Positions 50,766-60,019 of a stretch of 64,000 nucleotides of DNA are shown here, in pieces. Origin of the DNA: PGYR01 sp046290495 (GTDB lineage: Bacteria > Bacteroidota > Ignavibacteria > Kapaibacteriales > UBA2268); contig JBKAGT010000005.1 of assembly GCA_046290495.1 (NCBI GenBank), forward strand, positions 1,364,001 to 1,428,000, written 5' to 3'. How positions within the stretch are numbered: position 1 is the stretch's first letter; the number at the start of each line of letters is the position of its first letter. The notes under the pieces were generated by a model, which ran no database searches, had not been told where the DNA came from, and saw only the letters and a list, made by a program, of their open reading frames with translations. A program made the position numbers and the translations under genes.

Positions 50766-52400
50766 ATGAGAAAATCTATTCTTTTTGCTTTGCTGTGTTT
50801 CGCTGAATTATTAGTTCTTCTTTTTCCTTCAAAATCTTTCGGACAGTGTTTTGGTGAAGAAGTAGTTTACCCATTTTCTTTTAAAGGAAGAAATTATGAA
50901 TATGTTCATATAGCTTATAGTTCAACCAGTGCTCGTTATTGTGCGGAGCAAAGGGGTGGATATTTAGTCGATATTGAAACAAAAGAAGAAAATGATTTTT
51001 TTGTTAGTTTTGTTTTAGACACTCTCAAAAATAAGTATAATATTGACTTCATCGAAGAAGATTTCACCTCTTTTTGGACTGGAGGCAGAGCAGAATATGT
51101 CCCAGGAAGTCCTACCTATATTGAGTGGTTTTGGAAAAATGAACCATATAATAGATTTCACAATTTTTTAGGATCACAGACAGAAAACACGAATGGTAGA
51201 GATTTGTTAAATTTTTCAGACACTCTCTATTTAAATTGGGGGCTTATTAATGGAGTTAAACAAGCTTATGCATTTCCAACAGATTATAAAACTCCATTTT
51301 TCGATAGAGATATTGCTGTTACTTTAGTACAAATACAATCAGGTACAGATATACATGCTGAGGTTGGGAATTGGATCACTAGAACACCAACTGTTGAAAT
51401 GCCTTTTATTATTGACTATGGGTGTATTGATTCAATAAAAACTACATTGGACACACTTCATTGTACAAATACAGATTTGATTCTAAATGGGCAGGAAATT
51501 ACCTCACCTGGAGAATATAAGTTCAATCTTAAATCATATTCTGAATGTGATTCTTTGGTCACATATAATGTCTCATTCACTGAAATCGATACTAATATGG
51601 CTAAGAATGGAACCAACTTAGTCTACGGTGATAATAATGCTGATAGCTACAAATGGTATCGTTGCGATTTGGATCAACTAATCGAAGGAGAAAAATCTTC
51701 ATTCTTGAAAATCACAGAATCTGGTTCATACAGACTAGAAGCAGAGAAAGGTGGTTGCACATTCATCTCCGATTGCTATGATTATTGCATACCAGTTACT
51801 ACATCTATAGACACTGTGAAGTGCTCCAATGAGTCAATCACCATAAACGGTGAAGTCTATGCTGAGCGTGGTTTCTACACCCAAAAGCTGAGTCAAGTTG
51901 GCTTTGATTGCGATTCTACTTTGGAGATAGAGATTGAAGATATTTATATAAACACCGACATAAAGAAGAATGGTAATCAGTTATCTGCTGTTCAAACGGA
52001 TGCAGTTTACCAGTGGTATAACTGCGATGGCGATGTGATGATAGAAGGCGCAAACTCTCAGACTTTCTCACTGACAGAATCTGGTGAGTACAAGGTAGAA
52101 ATAACTAAAGACGGCTGTATAGAATATTCCGAGTGCTTTGAGTACACAGATGCTGCGAGCGTGAAGGACATTAACGAAAGTGACATGTTTACCATCGATT
52201 ATAAGAATGGAACAATAGCTTTAAACAACACCAAGAAATACACTCAAATAGAACTACTTGATCTAAACGCTAAGACAATATTCAAATCAAATGAGTTAAC
52301 TCAATCAATTGATATCAGCTCGTTACCGAGTGGTATTTACTTTATTAAGCTTCAGTCAAACAGCAAGATAGAGATGTTTAAGTTTATGGTTGGTGGGTGA
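50766..52400 (+). CDS. Secreted C-type lectin-like protein with T9SS sorting domain
   Basis: 544 residues. Signal peptide ILFALLCFAELLVLLFPSKSFG. A C-type lectin-like domain (about 28-200) has SSTSARYCAEQRGGYLVDIETKEEN and FWTGGRAEY with later FWKNEPYN. Two similar segments follow with Cys pairs and YKWYRCDLDQLIEGEKSS/YQWYNCDGDVMIEGANSQ, showing an internal duplication. The last 70 residues are a type A T9SS domain (ELLDLNAKTIFKS, DISSLPSGIYFIKL). Secreted adhesin or sugar-binding protein. Confidence 0.85.
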   Translation: MRKSILFALLCFAELLVLLFPSKSFGQCFGEEVVYPFSFKGRNYEYVHIAYSSTSARYCAEQRGGYLVDIETKEENDFFVSFVLDTLKNKYNIDFIEEDFTSFWTGGRAEYVPGSPTYIEWFWKNEPYNRFHNFLGSQTENTNGRDLLNFSDTLYLNWGLINGVKQAYAFPTDYKTPFFDRDIAVTLVQIQSGTDIHAEVGNWITRTPTVEMPFIIDYGCIDSIKTTLDTLHCTNTDLILNGQEITSPGEYKFNLKSYSECDSLVTYNVSFTEIDTNMAKNGTNLVYGDNNADSYKWYRCDLDQLIEGEKSSFLKITESGSYRLEAEKGGCTFISDCYDYCIPVTTSIDTVKCSNESITINGEVYAERGFYTQKLSQVGFDCDSTLEIEIEDIYINTDIKKNGNQLSAVQTDAVYQWYNCDGDVMIEGANSQTFSLTESGEYKVEITKDGCIEYSECFEYTDAASVKDINESDMFTIDYKNGTIALNNTKKYTQIELLDLNAKTIFKSNELTQSIDISSLPSGIYFIKLQSNSKIEMFKFMVGG

Positions 52401-52468
52401 TGTTATTGATTAAGAGTTTAATCTTAAAATTCAGAATAATTGATTTTGAGTATTTTTTGAATTTAGTT

Positions 52469-52870
52469 TTAAATGAAGAAACTTGCTAAAATCAAAGATA
52501 AGGCTAGTAGAAAAAATGTATATATTGCGTTACCAAATGCTTGTGAATATTTCTTTAAGGCATATTGGTGCTCTTCATCTAATACTTCCAAAAGGTCTTT
52601 GCTTTTGCTAGCTATAGGAGATAGTAGAAAAACATCTTTGTACAGGAAGTTGAGACTTTTGTATTCATTATATAGATTTGGTTCATATTCCTTCACATAT
52701 AAGGTTACTTTCAAGCCGTATATCGAAAAAAGCCAAAAGTTAGGTAAGTAGGCTACACCACCCAAAACCATAAATATTATTACGAAATGAATTTTTGTAA
52801 AGGCAACCATTAGAATTGCTAAAGCGCATAATAAGGTTGATAATAGGTAAAGGTTGGGAATTTTATTCAT
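52469..52870 (-). CDS. Small membrane protein of unknown function
   Basis: 133 residues, three hydrophobic helices (about 8-30, 32-52 and 112-132) with a cytosolic or periplasmic loop of about 55 residues rich in charged residues (EYEPNLYNEYKSLNFLYKD). No named family. Same strand as the DUF7660 gene upstream, with 20 bases between, so possibly an operon. Confidence 0.6.
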   Translation of the reverse strand: MNKIPNLYLLSTLLCALAILMVAFTKIHFVIIFMVLGGVAYLPNFWLFSIYGLKVTLYVKEYEPNLYNEYKSLNFLYKDVFLLSPIASKSKDLLEVLDEEHQYALKKYSQAFGNAIYTFFLLALSLILASFFI

Positions 52871-52890
52871 TTTTCTCCATTAAAAACAGG

Positions 52891-53115
52891 TTATTCATAA
52901 ACTATTGCAACAACAAGCATTGTTGCAAATTTTTTCCAAGTAGGTACTTCATTTTCAAGTCTAAAATTACTACCTAATAATGCTTCTAGATAACTTTCTA
53001 AATTATTATTCTCCCAAGTATCACCATTCTTAATATATTCTTCATATAAGAGATTTAAAAATTTTTCGAAATCTTTACTGTTTTCAATTTCATCAACAAA
53101 CTCATATACGCTCAT
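52891..53115 (-). CDS. DUF7660-family small protein
   Basis: 74 residues. Pattern of the DUF7660 family: VYEFVDEIENSKDFEKFLNLL, then NGDTWENNNLESYLEALLGSN and a final PTWKKFATMLVVAIVYE. Small soluble protein, often next to orphan or polymorphic-toxin immunity genes; function unknown. No toxin is visible nearby. Confidence 0.78.
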   Translation of the reverse strand: MSVYEFVDEIENSKDFEKFLNLLYEEYIKNGDTWENNNLESYLEALLGSNFRLENEVPTWKKFATMLVVAIVYE

Positions 53116-53249
53116 ATCAACTCCTTGTTTATTTATTATAAATTATACTGAATGTGATTCACTCCACTTCATCATCTATTGTTTTGCCACTGAAGTTACA
53201 AAGATTTACTTTGAGAGTAATTAATCACAGAATCCACTGATATTTCCAA

Positions 53250-55226
53250 CTACGATATCAGCTCCTTGAACTCATCGAAGTTGAGCTTGTCGGCTAGTCC
53301 TTCAGCTACTTTTCTGTAAGTTTCGGACATTTCTGGGTCTTGCTCGCTCACTATCTTAGATATGTTAGTAATGGTGAGTAGTTTCAGCTCATCGGGTAGT
53401 TTCATTGACATTCTTGCAGCTTCTCTTAGCTTGTCCATAGCTTGAGTGGTTCTACCTTGTTCTGCATCGAGTAGAGCATTAGTATTCAGAATAAAGCACT
53501 CGGCTTGCGGACTACCTTTGTCAGCTAGTAGCTGGCTAGCAGTGTTTATAGTGTTTTCTGCCATAGAGTAATCACTTATGCCCATGTAAGACTTTGCTAT
53601 AATAGTCAAGAGCTGCACTTTTTCTATTAACCTGAGCTTATTAGCGCTGGTATCATATATATTCTCTGCTTTTGATATTGCATTCTCATATCTTTGTGCG
53701 AATACCTCATCTAGTACCTCATTTCTGACAGCAGAAAAATCAAATTCATCAACTAAGTTGCCAACCATTACGGTACCGCTTACTGCGCCATCCGAATCGC
53801 CTCCGCCATATCCGCCTCCAGCACCTCCAGTGCCATTTGTTTCTTCTTCATCACTCTCTGTTGGAGTGTATTTCTCCGAAAAACCTTTGCTAGCTGCTAT
53901 CATTTTGTTTGCTAACTCATCATTCTCAGCTTCTTTGCTGTGAGCAGCTAAGTATGGTGCTATTTGCTCTTTTTCTTCTTCATCGGCCAGATCGTAGAGC
54001 TCTTTTAGCTCTTTGCTGACTATTCCGTGCAGTGCTATTTTCTCTTCATATTCCAAGCCGTCTAGGAAATACTCGTAATAGAATGCTTGTGTAAATTGGT
54101 ATATAGTAGTCTTCACTCCATATCTGATGTTAGCACCAATGCTCCTAACAACTGGAGATTTGCCTATAATTGCTCTTAGCTTTTGTATTACATCTACTAT
54201 ATCGGTGTTGAGCAATTTGGACATCATATACGCCGAAAACTCACGCCCCTCCGCTGCACAAATGGAGAGCAAATTCTTGTCATCATCGGTCAGTTCATTT
54301 ATGTTTTCCGCCAAAGCAGCGCTTGCTGTTACTGGCATATTTACATCATTCAGATTGACCGTAAGCTCACCCGATGAATTGAATGGAGGATGTTTTTCGA
54401 AGTAATGTAAGTATTCGTGGAGTATAGCAGGATTGCCATGACTTTTCTCATAGACCCAATTTACGAATTCTTCACTATCCTCGAACCCACTCATATTAGT
54501 TCTGAAATATGAGTCTACTTCCTTCTTATCTAAGCCTCCTAATCTTATTCTTTTTATATCGTGATTTTCTGTTACGATTAGTGGGAATAGAGGAATTGAG
54601 GGGTCTGAAAAATCAGAACGCCTGTAAGAAAAAACAAACAATACCGGCTGCTCATTATTTGCAAATCGCCTGATCATTTCCACAGACGAGGCATCGGACC
54701 ACTGCATATCGTCTATCATTAGTACGAGTGGTTGCTTGTGAGCAAAGCTACAGAATGCATTGTAGAACTCGTCTATAGCACTAACTTTGCTATCGGCTTT
54801 CTCTTGGCTCGACTCCTTTTTGTAGTCCTTCCAGTCTTTACTGATTTCCTTTACAGCATAGAATATCTCACCTGTAATTGGCAAAGATGCAAGTATAGAA
54901 ATACCTAGTCGCTTTTTGAATCTTTCTTTGGCTGATTTGTAATTACCTTCAAGTAAGCTGTCCATAGCAGTTGAGAATGGTTTTAGCTGCTGCAAGTTTG
55001 AAACATTGAAGTTGCCTATTGGCGCTTCATTTTCTATCATAAGTGATATGACAGATTCGTCTTTGCGTGCAAGCTTCATCATTTCCATCATTAGAAATGA
55101 CTTACCAGTCCCAGCTTCACCTTCCAATGCCATAACAGAGCCTTGCCCTGCTTTCAGCTTGTTTAGCTTGTCTTGGAACAGCTTTAGCTCTTCATCTACC
55201 CCAATTGGGAAGTAGTTGTTTTCCAT
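53250..55226 (-). CDS. Predicted AAA_16-type ATPase with TPR-like C-terminus
   Basis: 658 residues. P-loop MALEGEAGTGKSFLMMEM (Walker A GEAGTGKS), Walker B PLVLMIDDMQWSD. The ATPase part is of the MalT/adenylate-cyclase-associated STAND-like type. A helical middle part (about 250-455) leads to a glycine-rich linker (GTGGAGGGYGGGDSD), then TPR-like helices (YENAISKAENIYDTSANKLR, YSMAENTINTASQLLADKG). No catalytic output domain is present. Likely a signalling or assembly ATPase. Monocistronic. Confidence 0.85.
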   Translation of the reverse strand: MENNYFPIGVDEELKLFQDKLNKLKAGQGSVMALEGEAGTGKSFLMMEMMKLARKDESVISLMIENEAPIGNFNVSNLQQLKPFSTAMDSLLEGNYKSAKERFKKRLGISILASLPITGEIFYAVKEISKDWKDYKKESSQEKADSKVSAIDEFYNAFCSFAHKQPLVLMIDDMQWSDASSVEMIRRFANNEQPVLFVFSYRRSDFSDPSIPLFPLIVTENHDIKRIRLGGLDKKEVDSYFRTNMSGFEDSEEFVNWVYEKSHGNPAILHEYLHYFEKHPPFNSSGELTVNLNDVNMPVTASAALAENINELTDDDKNLLSICAAEGREFSAYMMSKLLNTDIVDVIQKLRAIIGKSPVVRSIGANIRYGVKTTIYQFTQAFYYEYFLDGLEYEEKIALHGIVSKELKELYDLADEEEKEQIAPYLAAHSKEAENDELANKMIAASKGFSEKYTPTESDEEETNGTGGAGGGYGGGDSDGAVSGTVMVGNLVDEFDFSAVRNEVLDEVFAQRYENAISKAENIYDTSANKLRLIEKVQLLTIIAKSYMGISDYSMAENTINTASQLLADKGSPQAECFILNTNALLDAEQGRTTQAMDKLREAARMSMKLPDELKLLTITNISKIVSEQDPEMSETYRKVAEGLADKLNFDEFKELIS

Positions 55227-55384
55227 AAAAAATCAGTTTATTTATCTATTTATACTTAAACTACAAAAACTATTCCAATTATGGATAAGTAGCGATTAAA
55301 TGTTTGTAAAACAATAAATCTAAATAATATTGAAATATAATTAATCTTTATTTGTTAGTTTGAATAAATCAATAAGAAAAACCA

Positions 55385-58375
55385 ATGAAACTTATAATTA
55401 CTGCCGTTTCCTTTTTGCTAGCGACAACATTTTTGACCTCAGGTCCTATTCCGGAGCATTATAATAATTGGATATTTGGTGAAAATGCTGGTATCACATT
55501 CACTACTAATGATGGGAAACCTGAGCCTTTTGACTTTGGGGATAAATACAGCTTTACGGAAGGTACATCTTCTTTTTCAGACGATAACGGGAATTTGCTT
55601 TATTATATTTATTTGACCAGTTCAGAGCAGTTTACATATATAAAATCTAGTGGTCTTGGAGTAGTTAGTAATGGAGGGAAAATAGCTACTACAACAGATG
55701 TATCTAATACGGGTTTATTTATAGAGGATTTTGTAGATCCTTCACTAATTCATATCATTACTGCTTCAGAATCTAATAATATAAATTACTATTTATTGGA
55801 TAGAGATGAAGACAATGGTTTGGGCGGAATAACTGTAAGAGATAAAAACTTATTCGACAATGCATCCGAAAAAATGACTGCTGTTGTAAATGAAGTTGAT
55901 GAAATTTGCTGGGTGATTACTCATGAGATTAACAATAATACTTTTAGAATTATAAGAATTGACGAAGATGGATTAGATGAAAATATAATTACACAAAGTA
56001 TCGGGCTCGAGCACAAATCATCTACCTCAAGTGTAGCTACTGGCAGGATGAATATGTCGCCAAATGGAACTCTTTTGGCAGTAACAATTCCTTTCTATGA
56101 CCCTAACGATACTGGTAATTACATAGGTGATGTTGAACTTTACAAATTTGATCCTAAGACTGGAATACTGTCTGACCCTTGTAGACTTTATTTGAATGAG
56201 AATACATATAGCACAGCATTTTCTCCAAATGGAAAAGTGTTGTATGTCAAAACAACAAATAAAATATACCAGTATGATTTAACTATTTGTGATGTAGATG
56301 AAATGATAAGGAATAGGTATGTCATAGAAACAAAAACTTCTGCTTTTTTTAATGCAATAGAAAGAGGCCCTAACGGTATTATCTATTGCGGTAGAGATAA
56401 AAACAATTATTTAGACGCAATACTAGATCCTAATATAATTGGAGAAGGTTGCAATTATACTGAAGATGTAGTTGATATTGGTGGGAAGTTTATGTGGGGA
56501 TTACCCACAGTAATTAATAGCTATTTCACAGGTGAGTATGATGACTATTGCTTTATTAAAGAAGACAAGGAAAGAAGTTATATCATTAATGCTCCTAAAA
56601 ATGCTTGCTTCGGTGATGATATTTTCTTGCAAATTGAGTCGGAAAATGGAGACGACTTTGAAGCTGAAATGATAAGGTCTCAATATATTAGTAATTATGT
56701 GAGGGAGCCAGTTGGGCCCAATTCTAATACCAATGGTATAGTTGACTTCAACTTTAAAATAGAAAGTGAATTTAGTACATGGCCTAGATTTAATTTTCGT
56801 TTCAGAATAGTAACGGAAAATGGGGATATCGACACAGTTAGTATCCCTATAGAATCGGCAAACTGTTGTACTCCTTTTATTCGTAATTGGCGTTTTAATA
56901 TGTGGAATACAAGTGGCACTTGTTACCCTGTTGATTACATGACAGATTATTTCTTTAGCCCAGACAGCAATGTCAGCTGTGTCGCTGAAATTAAGAGACC
57001 AGGTGAGCTAAAAAGTAGCTCTAGTGCAAATAGAAATTTGGATAATTTTGATAAAACACCAACAATAGGAAGGATGATAGTTGGTGACCCCTTGGCAAAT
57101 CTTGAACAGCGAGCATGGTACCAGAATTATGCTACTAAGATTGGTACTAGATATAGGTTTATGGCTAGTGTGTGCAATGTAGAGAAAATAGAAAGATCTT
57201 GCGAGCCGAAGGCTGATTGCGGACGCTCTCTGGATATGTGGATTGGAATAAAGAACAGGAACCAAGAATTAGTACTTAATAGAGTCGATGATATTAAATA
57301 TGAAGACGACTGGATATTGCTAAGTGGTGAGTTCACTGCCCAAGACAATTATTCTGAATTCCAAGTCTGGACTCTTGGCAATACCGAAGATGATATATCT
57401 TATGGATTTGCAATTGATTTTGTAGATTTAGAATTGGTAGAAGAATATGAATTTATAATAGCTGAAGACACCACTATTTGTATTGCTGATGAATATTCTC
57501 CCAACAATCAATTTAATGGGAATATAGTAGATGTAAATTGGGAGCCAACAAATGGAGTTAGTGACCCTGATGTATTGAACCCTGTTGTGTCTCCATCCGA
57601 ATCGACTAAATATACTATCACATTGTTTGATGAGTTGGGCTGTGAATATATTGATAGTCTATTTGTAGAAGTAGATTCCTGTCTGCCCGTTTGTATTCCT
57701 TGTGTCAGCTATACTATGAATGATAGAGTTGTAAATTTGGGTGATGACTACTGCCTAGAAGGTGAGTTTACACCAGTCTGCTCAGACTCATCTAGAAAAA
57801 AAGATATTTCACTATATTTTGAGTACCATCCTAGTCTTATGAGGTTAAATTCTACTTCTTCTGACTCAGAAGAGTTGTTAATCGATGATAGGAACGTAAT
57901 TAAACTAAGTATAGATGAAAGCGAATATGAACTTGATAAACCTAATAAATTTGAACTTTGCTTTACAGCATTGTTAGGTAGCGATAGTTTGACGAGTCTC
58001 AAAGTATTTGAAAACAGTATAACACAGCAAGAAATATGTGTAGATATAAAAGATAGCTCAACAATAAAGTATGAAGCATGTGTTTTGCCGTATAGAAGTG
58101 TTGTGTTCCTTACAGCAACTGAGTTCTTCGTAGAAGAAATAGAGAACGAAATAGTAATATCACTATCTACCGAAGAGGAAGGTGATTTTAGGTTTGTTAT
58201 CTCTGATGTAAATGGCGGTTCTATAGAAGAATTTAGCTATACAAATAGCAATGGAAGAATAACTAAAGCAGAAATATATAATTACTCTACAAGTGAATTA
58301 GCAGCTGGTGTTTACTTTATAAGAATGCAAACACCAGGCGGTAAAGTTAGATCAATTAAATTTGTAAAGGATTAA
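55385..58375 (+). CDS. Large secreted propeller/carbohydrate-binding protein with T9SS sorting domain
   Basis: 996 residues. Signal peptide LIITAVSFLLATTFLTSG. The N-terminal half (about 20-390) opens with NWIFGENAGITFTTNDGKPEP, the start typical of T9SS-exported propeller proteins in Bacteroidota (GTSSFSDDNGNLLYYI). The middle has a jelly-roll-like region (about 490-690), Cys pairs and an Ig/PKD-like part (CIADEYSPNNQFNGNIVDVNWEPTNG). The end is a type A T9SS domain (VISDVNGGSIEEF, ELAAGVYFIRMQTPGGKV). Cell-surface protein, partner unknown. Confidence 0.82.
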   Translation: MKLIITAVSFLLATTFLTSGPIPEHYNNWIFGENAGITFTTNDGKPEPFDFGDKYSFTEGTSSFSDDNGNLLYYIYLTSSEQFTYIKSSGLGVVSNGGKIATTTDVSNTGLFIEDFVDPSLIHIITASESNNINYYLLDRDEDNGLGGITVRDKNLFDNASEKMTAVVNEVDEICWVITHEINNNTFRIIRIDEDGLDENIITQSIGLEHKSSTSSVATGRMNMSPNGTLLAVTIPFYDPNDTGNYIGDVELYKFDPKTGILSDPCRLYLNENTYSTAFSPNGKVLYVKTTNKIYQYDLTICDVDEMIRNRYVIETKTSAFFNAIERGPNGIIYCGRDKNNYLDAILDPNIIGEGCNYTEDVVDIGGKFMWGLPTVINSYFTGEYDDYCFIKEDKERSYIINAPKNACFGDDIFLQIESENGDDFEAEMIRSQYISNYVREPVGPNSNTNGIVDFNFKIESEFSTWPRFNFRFRIVTENGDIDTVSIPIESANCCTPFIRNWRFNMWNTSGTCYPVDYMTDYFFSPDSNVSCVAEIKRPGELKSSSSANRNLDNFDKTPTIGRMIVGDPLANLEQRAWYQNYATKIGTRYRFMASVCNVEKIERSCEPKADCGRSLDMWIGIKNRNQELVLNRVDDIKYEDDWILLSGEFTAQDNYSEFQVWTLGNTEDDISYGFAIDFVDLELVEEYEFIIAEDTTICIADEYSPNNQFNGNIVDVNWEPTNGVSDPDVLNPVVSPSESTKYTITLFDELGCEYIDSLFVEVDSCLPVCIPCVSYTMNDRVVNLGDDYCLEGEFTPVCSDSSRKKDISLYFEYHPSLMRLNSTSSDSEELLIDDRNVIKLSIDESEYELDKPNKFELCFTALLGSDSLTSLKVFENSITQQEICVDIKDSSTIKYEACVLPYRSVVFLTATEFFVEEIENEIVISLSTEEEGDFRFVISDVNGGSIEEFSYTNSNGRITKAEIYNYSTSELAAGVYFIRMQTPGGKVRSIKFVKD

Positions 58376-58402
58376 AGCTTAACTTCAAAGTAATTATCAA
58401 TT

Positions 58403-59356
58403 TCATTTCTTGTCCATTTCTATAACCCATATCCCACGCAATTCATTCGGCGAATAACCTGTTGCTTTGTCCTCGGGGTATTTCTCGGCTAATTTTGATT
58501 GAGTAAGTTTATCTATATCTTGGTCTGGTTTGCCGTGGCATTGCATACACATTTCGTTCGTTGTAATCGGGTAATAACCAATCATTTTTCCATCACTTTC
58601 GAATAGATGAGGCTTAATTTCGCCGCCATTAATCAACTGACTTTTAGCGTCTGCTATATACTTTAACTCTAGCTCTTTTGCTTGGTTATTTGGGTTTCTG
58701 GGTTTGTCAGATACTCTTTTCACTTTAGCATTTAGCTCTATTGCCATGCTATCCGTCAGTGGTATTGCTCTTGTGTTGCAAAACTCAACAGCAGAGTGGC
58801 TACCACCTTTTTTGATTGCAGACAATAGGTTTTTTCCCAATACAGACTTAGTACTGAGTGCTATTTGCTTACCTAAGCTTTTGTAGTCCACTGCTTCACC
58901 AGTTTCGCTTACATCAGCCATCTTAGCTGATTTGCTCCACTGCTCTGCTGTAAAGTCATTGTCATACATAAACTCAGCAATCATATTTATATCATCTTGA
59001 GTTAGCGGCATTCTTGGCATCAGCCCAAACTTCTTGTAAGCACTTTTCATCTTAACTTTCTCTTTCGTTGGTTCTTTGAGAAAAGAGCTAATAGCGCTCA
59101 CAAATTCTTCTTTTGTGGTGCCATCGTCAACATAGTGCTGTCTTATTTTATGGAAAGGTGGTCCTGACCGACCGCCAACAATCTCCCTTTCGGGAGTGTG
59201 GCAGCTGAAACATGCTGTTTTAATAATTCTTAAAGCCTTCCTGTTTTTATCATTTTGGCTCAACTCTTTTTCTGGAAGGCGTTTTTCTTGTGAGCATGCC
59301 GCTAGCATAGCTATTGCAATAATTACTACACCAGAAATAAGTATCTTTATTTTCAT
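58403..59356 (-). CDS. Cytochrome c/DUF3365 di-heme lipoprotein
   Basis: 317 residues. Lipobox MLAACS (Cys21). First domain is a class I cytochrome c: heme site CFSCH (Cys49, Cys52, His53) with a likely Met ligand in GLMPRMP. The second is a DUF3365 (Tll0287-like) domain with EFCNTRAIPLTDSM and heme site CMQCH (270-274). It is therefore a two-heme fusion anchored in a membrane by a lipid. DUF3365 domains are linked to redox sensing; here electron transfer or a gas/redox sensor is possible. Coupled by ATGA to the His-rich lipoprotein. Confidence 0.88.
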   Translation of the reverse strand: MKIKILISGVVIIAIAMLAACSQEKRLPEKELSQNDKNRKALRIIKTACFSCHTPEREIVGGRSGPPFHKIRQHYVDDGTTKEEFVSAISSFLKEPTKEKVKMKSAYKKFGLMPRMPLTQDDINMIAEFMYDNDFTAEQWSKSAKMADVSETGEAVDYKSLGKQIALSTKSVLGKNLLSAIKKGGSHSAVEFCNTRAIPLTDSMAIELNAKVKRVSDKPRNPNNQAKELELKYIADAKSQLINGGEIKPHLFESDGKMIGYYPITTNEMCMQCHGKPDQDIDKLTQSKLAEKYPEDKATGYSPNELRGIWVIEMDKK

Positions 59357-59883
59357 TTAAAGTATTCAGAATAGTTATGCAATGATTCAGCTAAATTGTT
59401 AAGTGCTATTTCCCTACCTTGTTCATCAGTCTTATCAGATAATTTTACTATTCGCTTCATATAATCATTGAGCCAAATGTGAAGTTGGTCATGAGCATGG
59501 CCCTTCATTGTGCATCCTTTTACCAAGTTTTGCACTTCTAATTTCAATTTAGCAGCCAAGCCATCATAATCTCTTTCCTTTTGCATTTTAACTTGCTCTA
59601 CCATCTCGTGCATTTTAGCTACTGACTCGTTGGTGTGCTCATCAGCTTCCCACTTTTCAGAGCCATTTAGAACTAATCCGCCTTCGTGTGCATCACTTTT
59701 AGCTATGTCTCCATCTGTAGCATGGTCGTCATAACTATCTGCAGTGTGACTTTGATCGTGATCAGAGCTGTGTATATCTTGATCTACTATTTCGTGTGTC
59801 CCGTCGGTAGTGTCTTCTGGTGGCTCGTTGCAACCAATAGCTATAAAACTAAGTGTGGCTAAGATTAGTAATATTTTTTTCAT
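59353..59883 (-). CDS. Histidine-rich lipoprotein
   Basis: 176 residues. Lipobox FIAIGCNE. A His/Asp-rich stretch follows (about 30-70; DIHSSDHDQSHTADSYDDHA, probably metal-binding), then a helical domain with KGCTMKGHAHDQLHIWLNDY, a pattern seen in other Bacteroidota lipoproteins next to cytochromes. It may bind Cu or Zn, or help mature the heme protein. The TGA overlaps the start of the di-heme gene (ATGA), so translation is coupled. Confidence 0.82.
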   Translation of the reverse strand: MKKILLILATLSFIAIGCNEPPEDTTDGTHEIVDQDIHSSDHDQSHTADSYDDHATDGDIAKSDAHEGGLVLNGSEKWEADEHTNESVAKMHEMVEQVKMQKERDYDGLAAKLKLEVQNLVKGCTMKGHAHDQLHIWLNDYMKRIVKLSDKTDEQGREIALNNLAESLHNYSEYFK

Positions 59884-60019
59884 TTTTTCCTCTGCTATGA
59901 TTAAACATTTATTGTCTCAACGAATAAAGGATAAAATAAATTTATTTTATCAGAAATCAAAAATAAAATAAGGAGCTCATTAATATTGCAACAGTTTTAA
60001 TATTAAAAAAATATTTAGT

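Noticed and set aside
52469..53115. Toxin-immunity locus around the DUF7660 gene
   Set aside because: DUF7660 proteins can occur near polymorphic toxins, but no toxin-like or Rhs sequence is present on either side.
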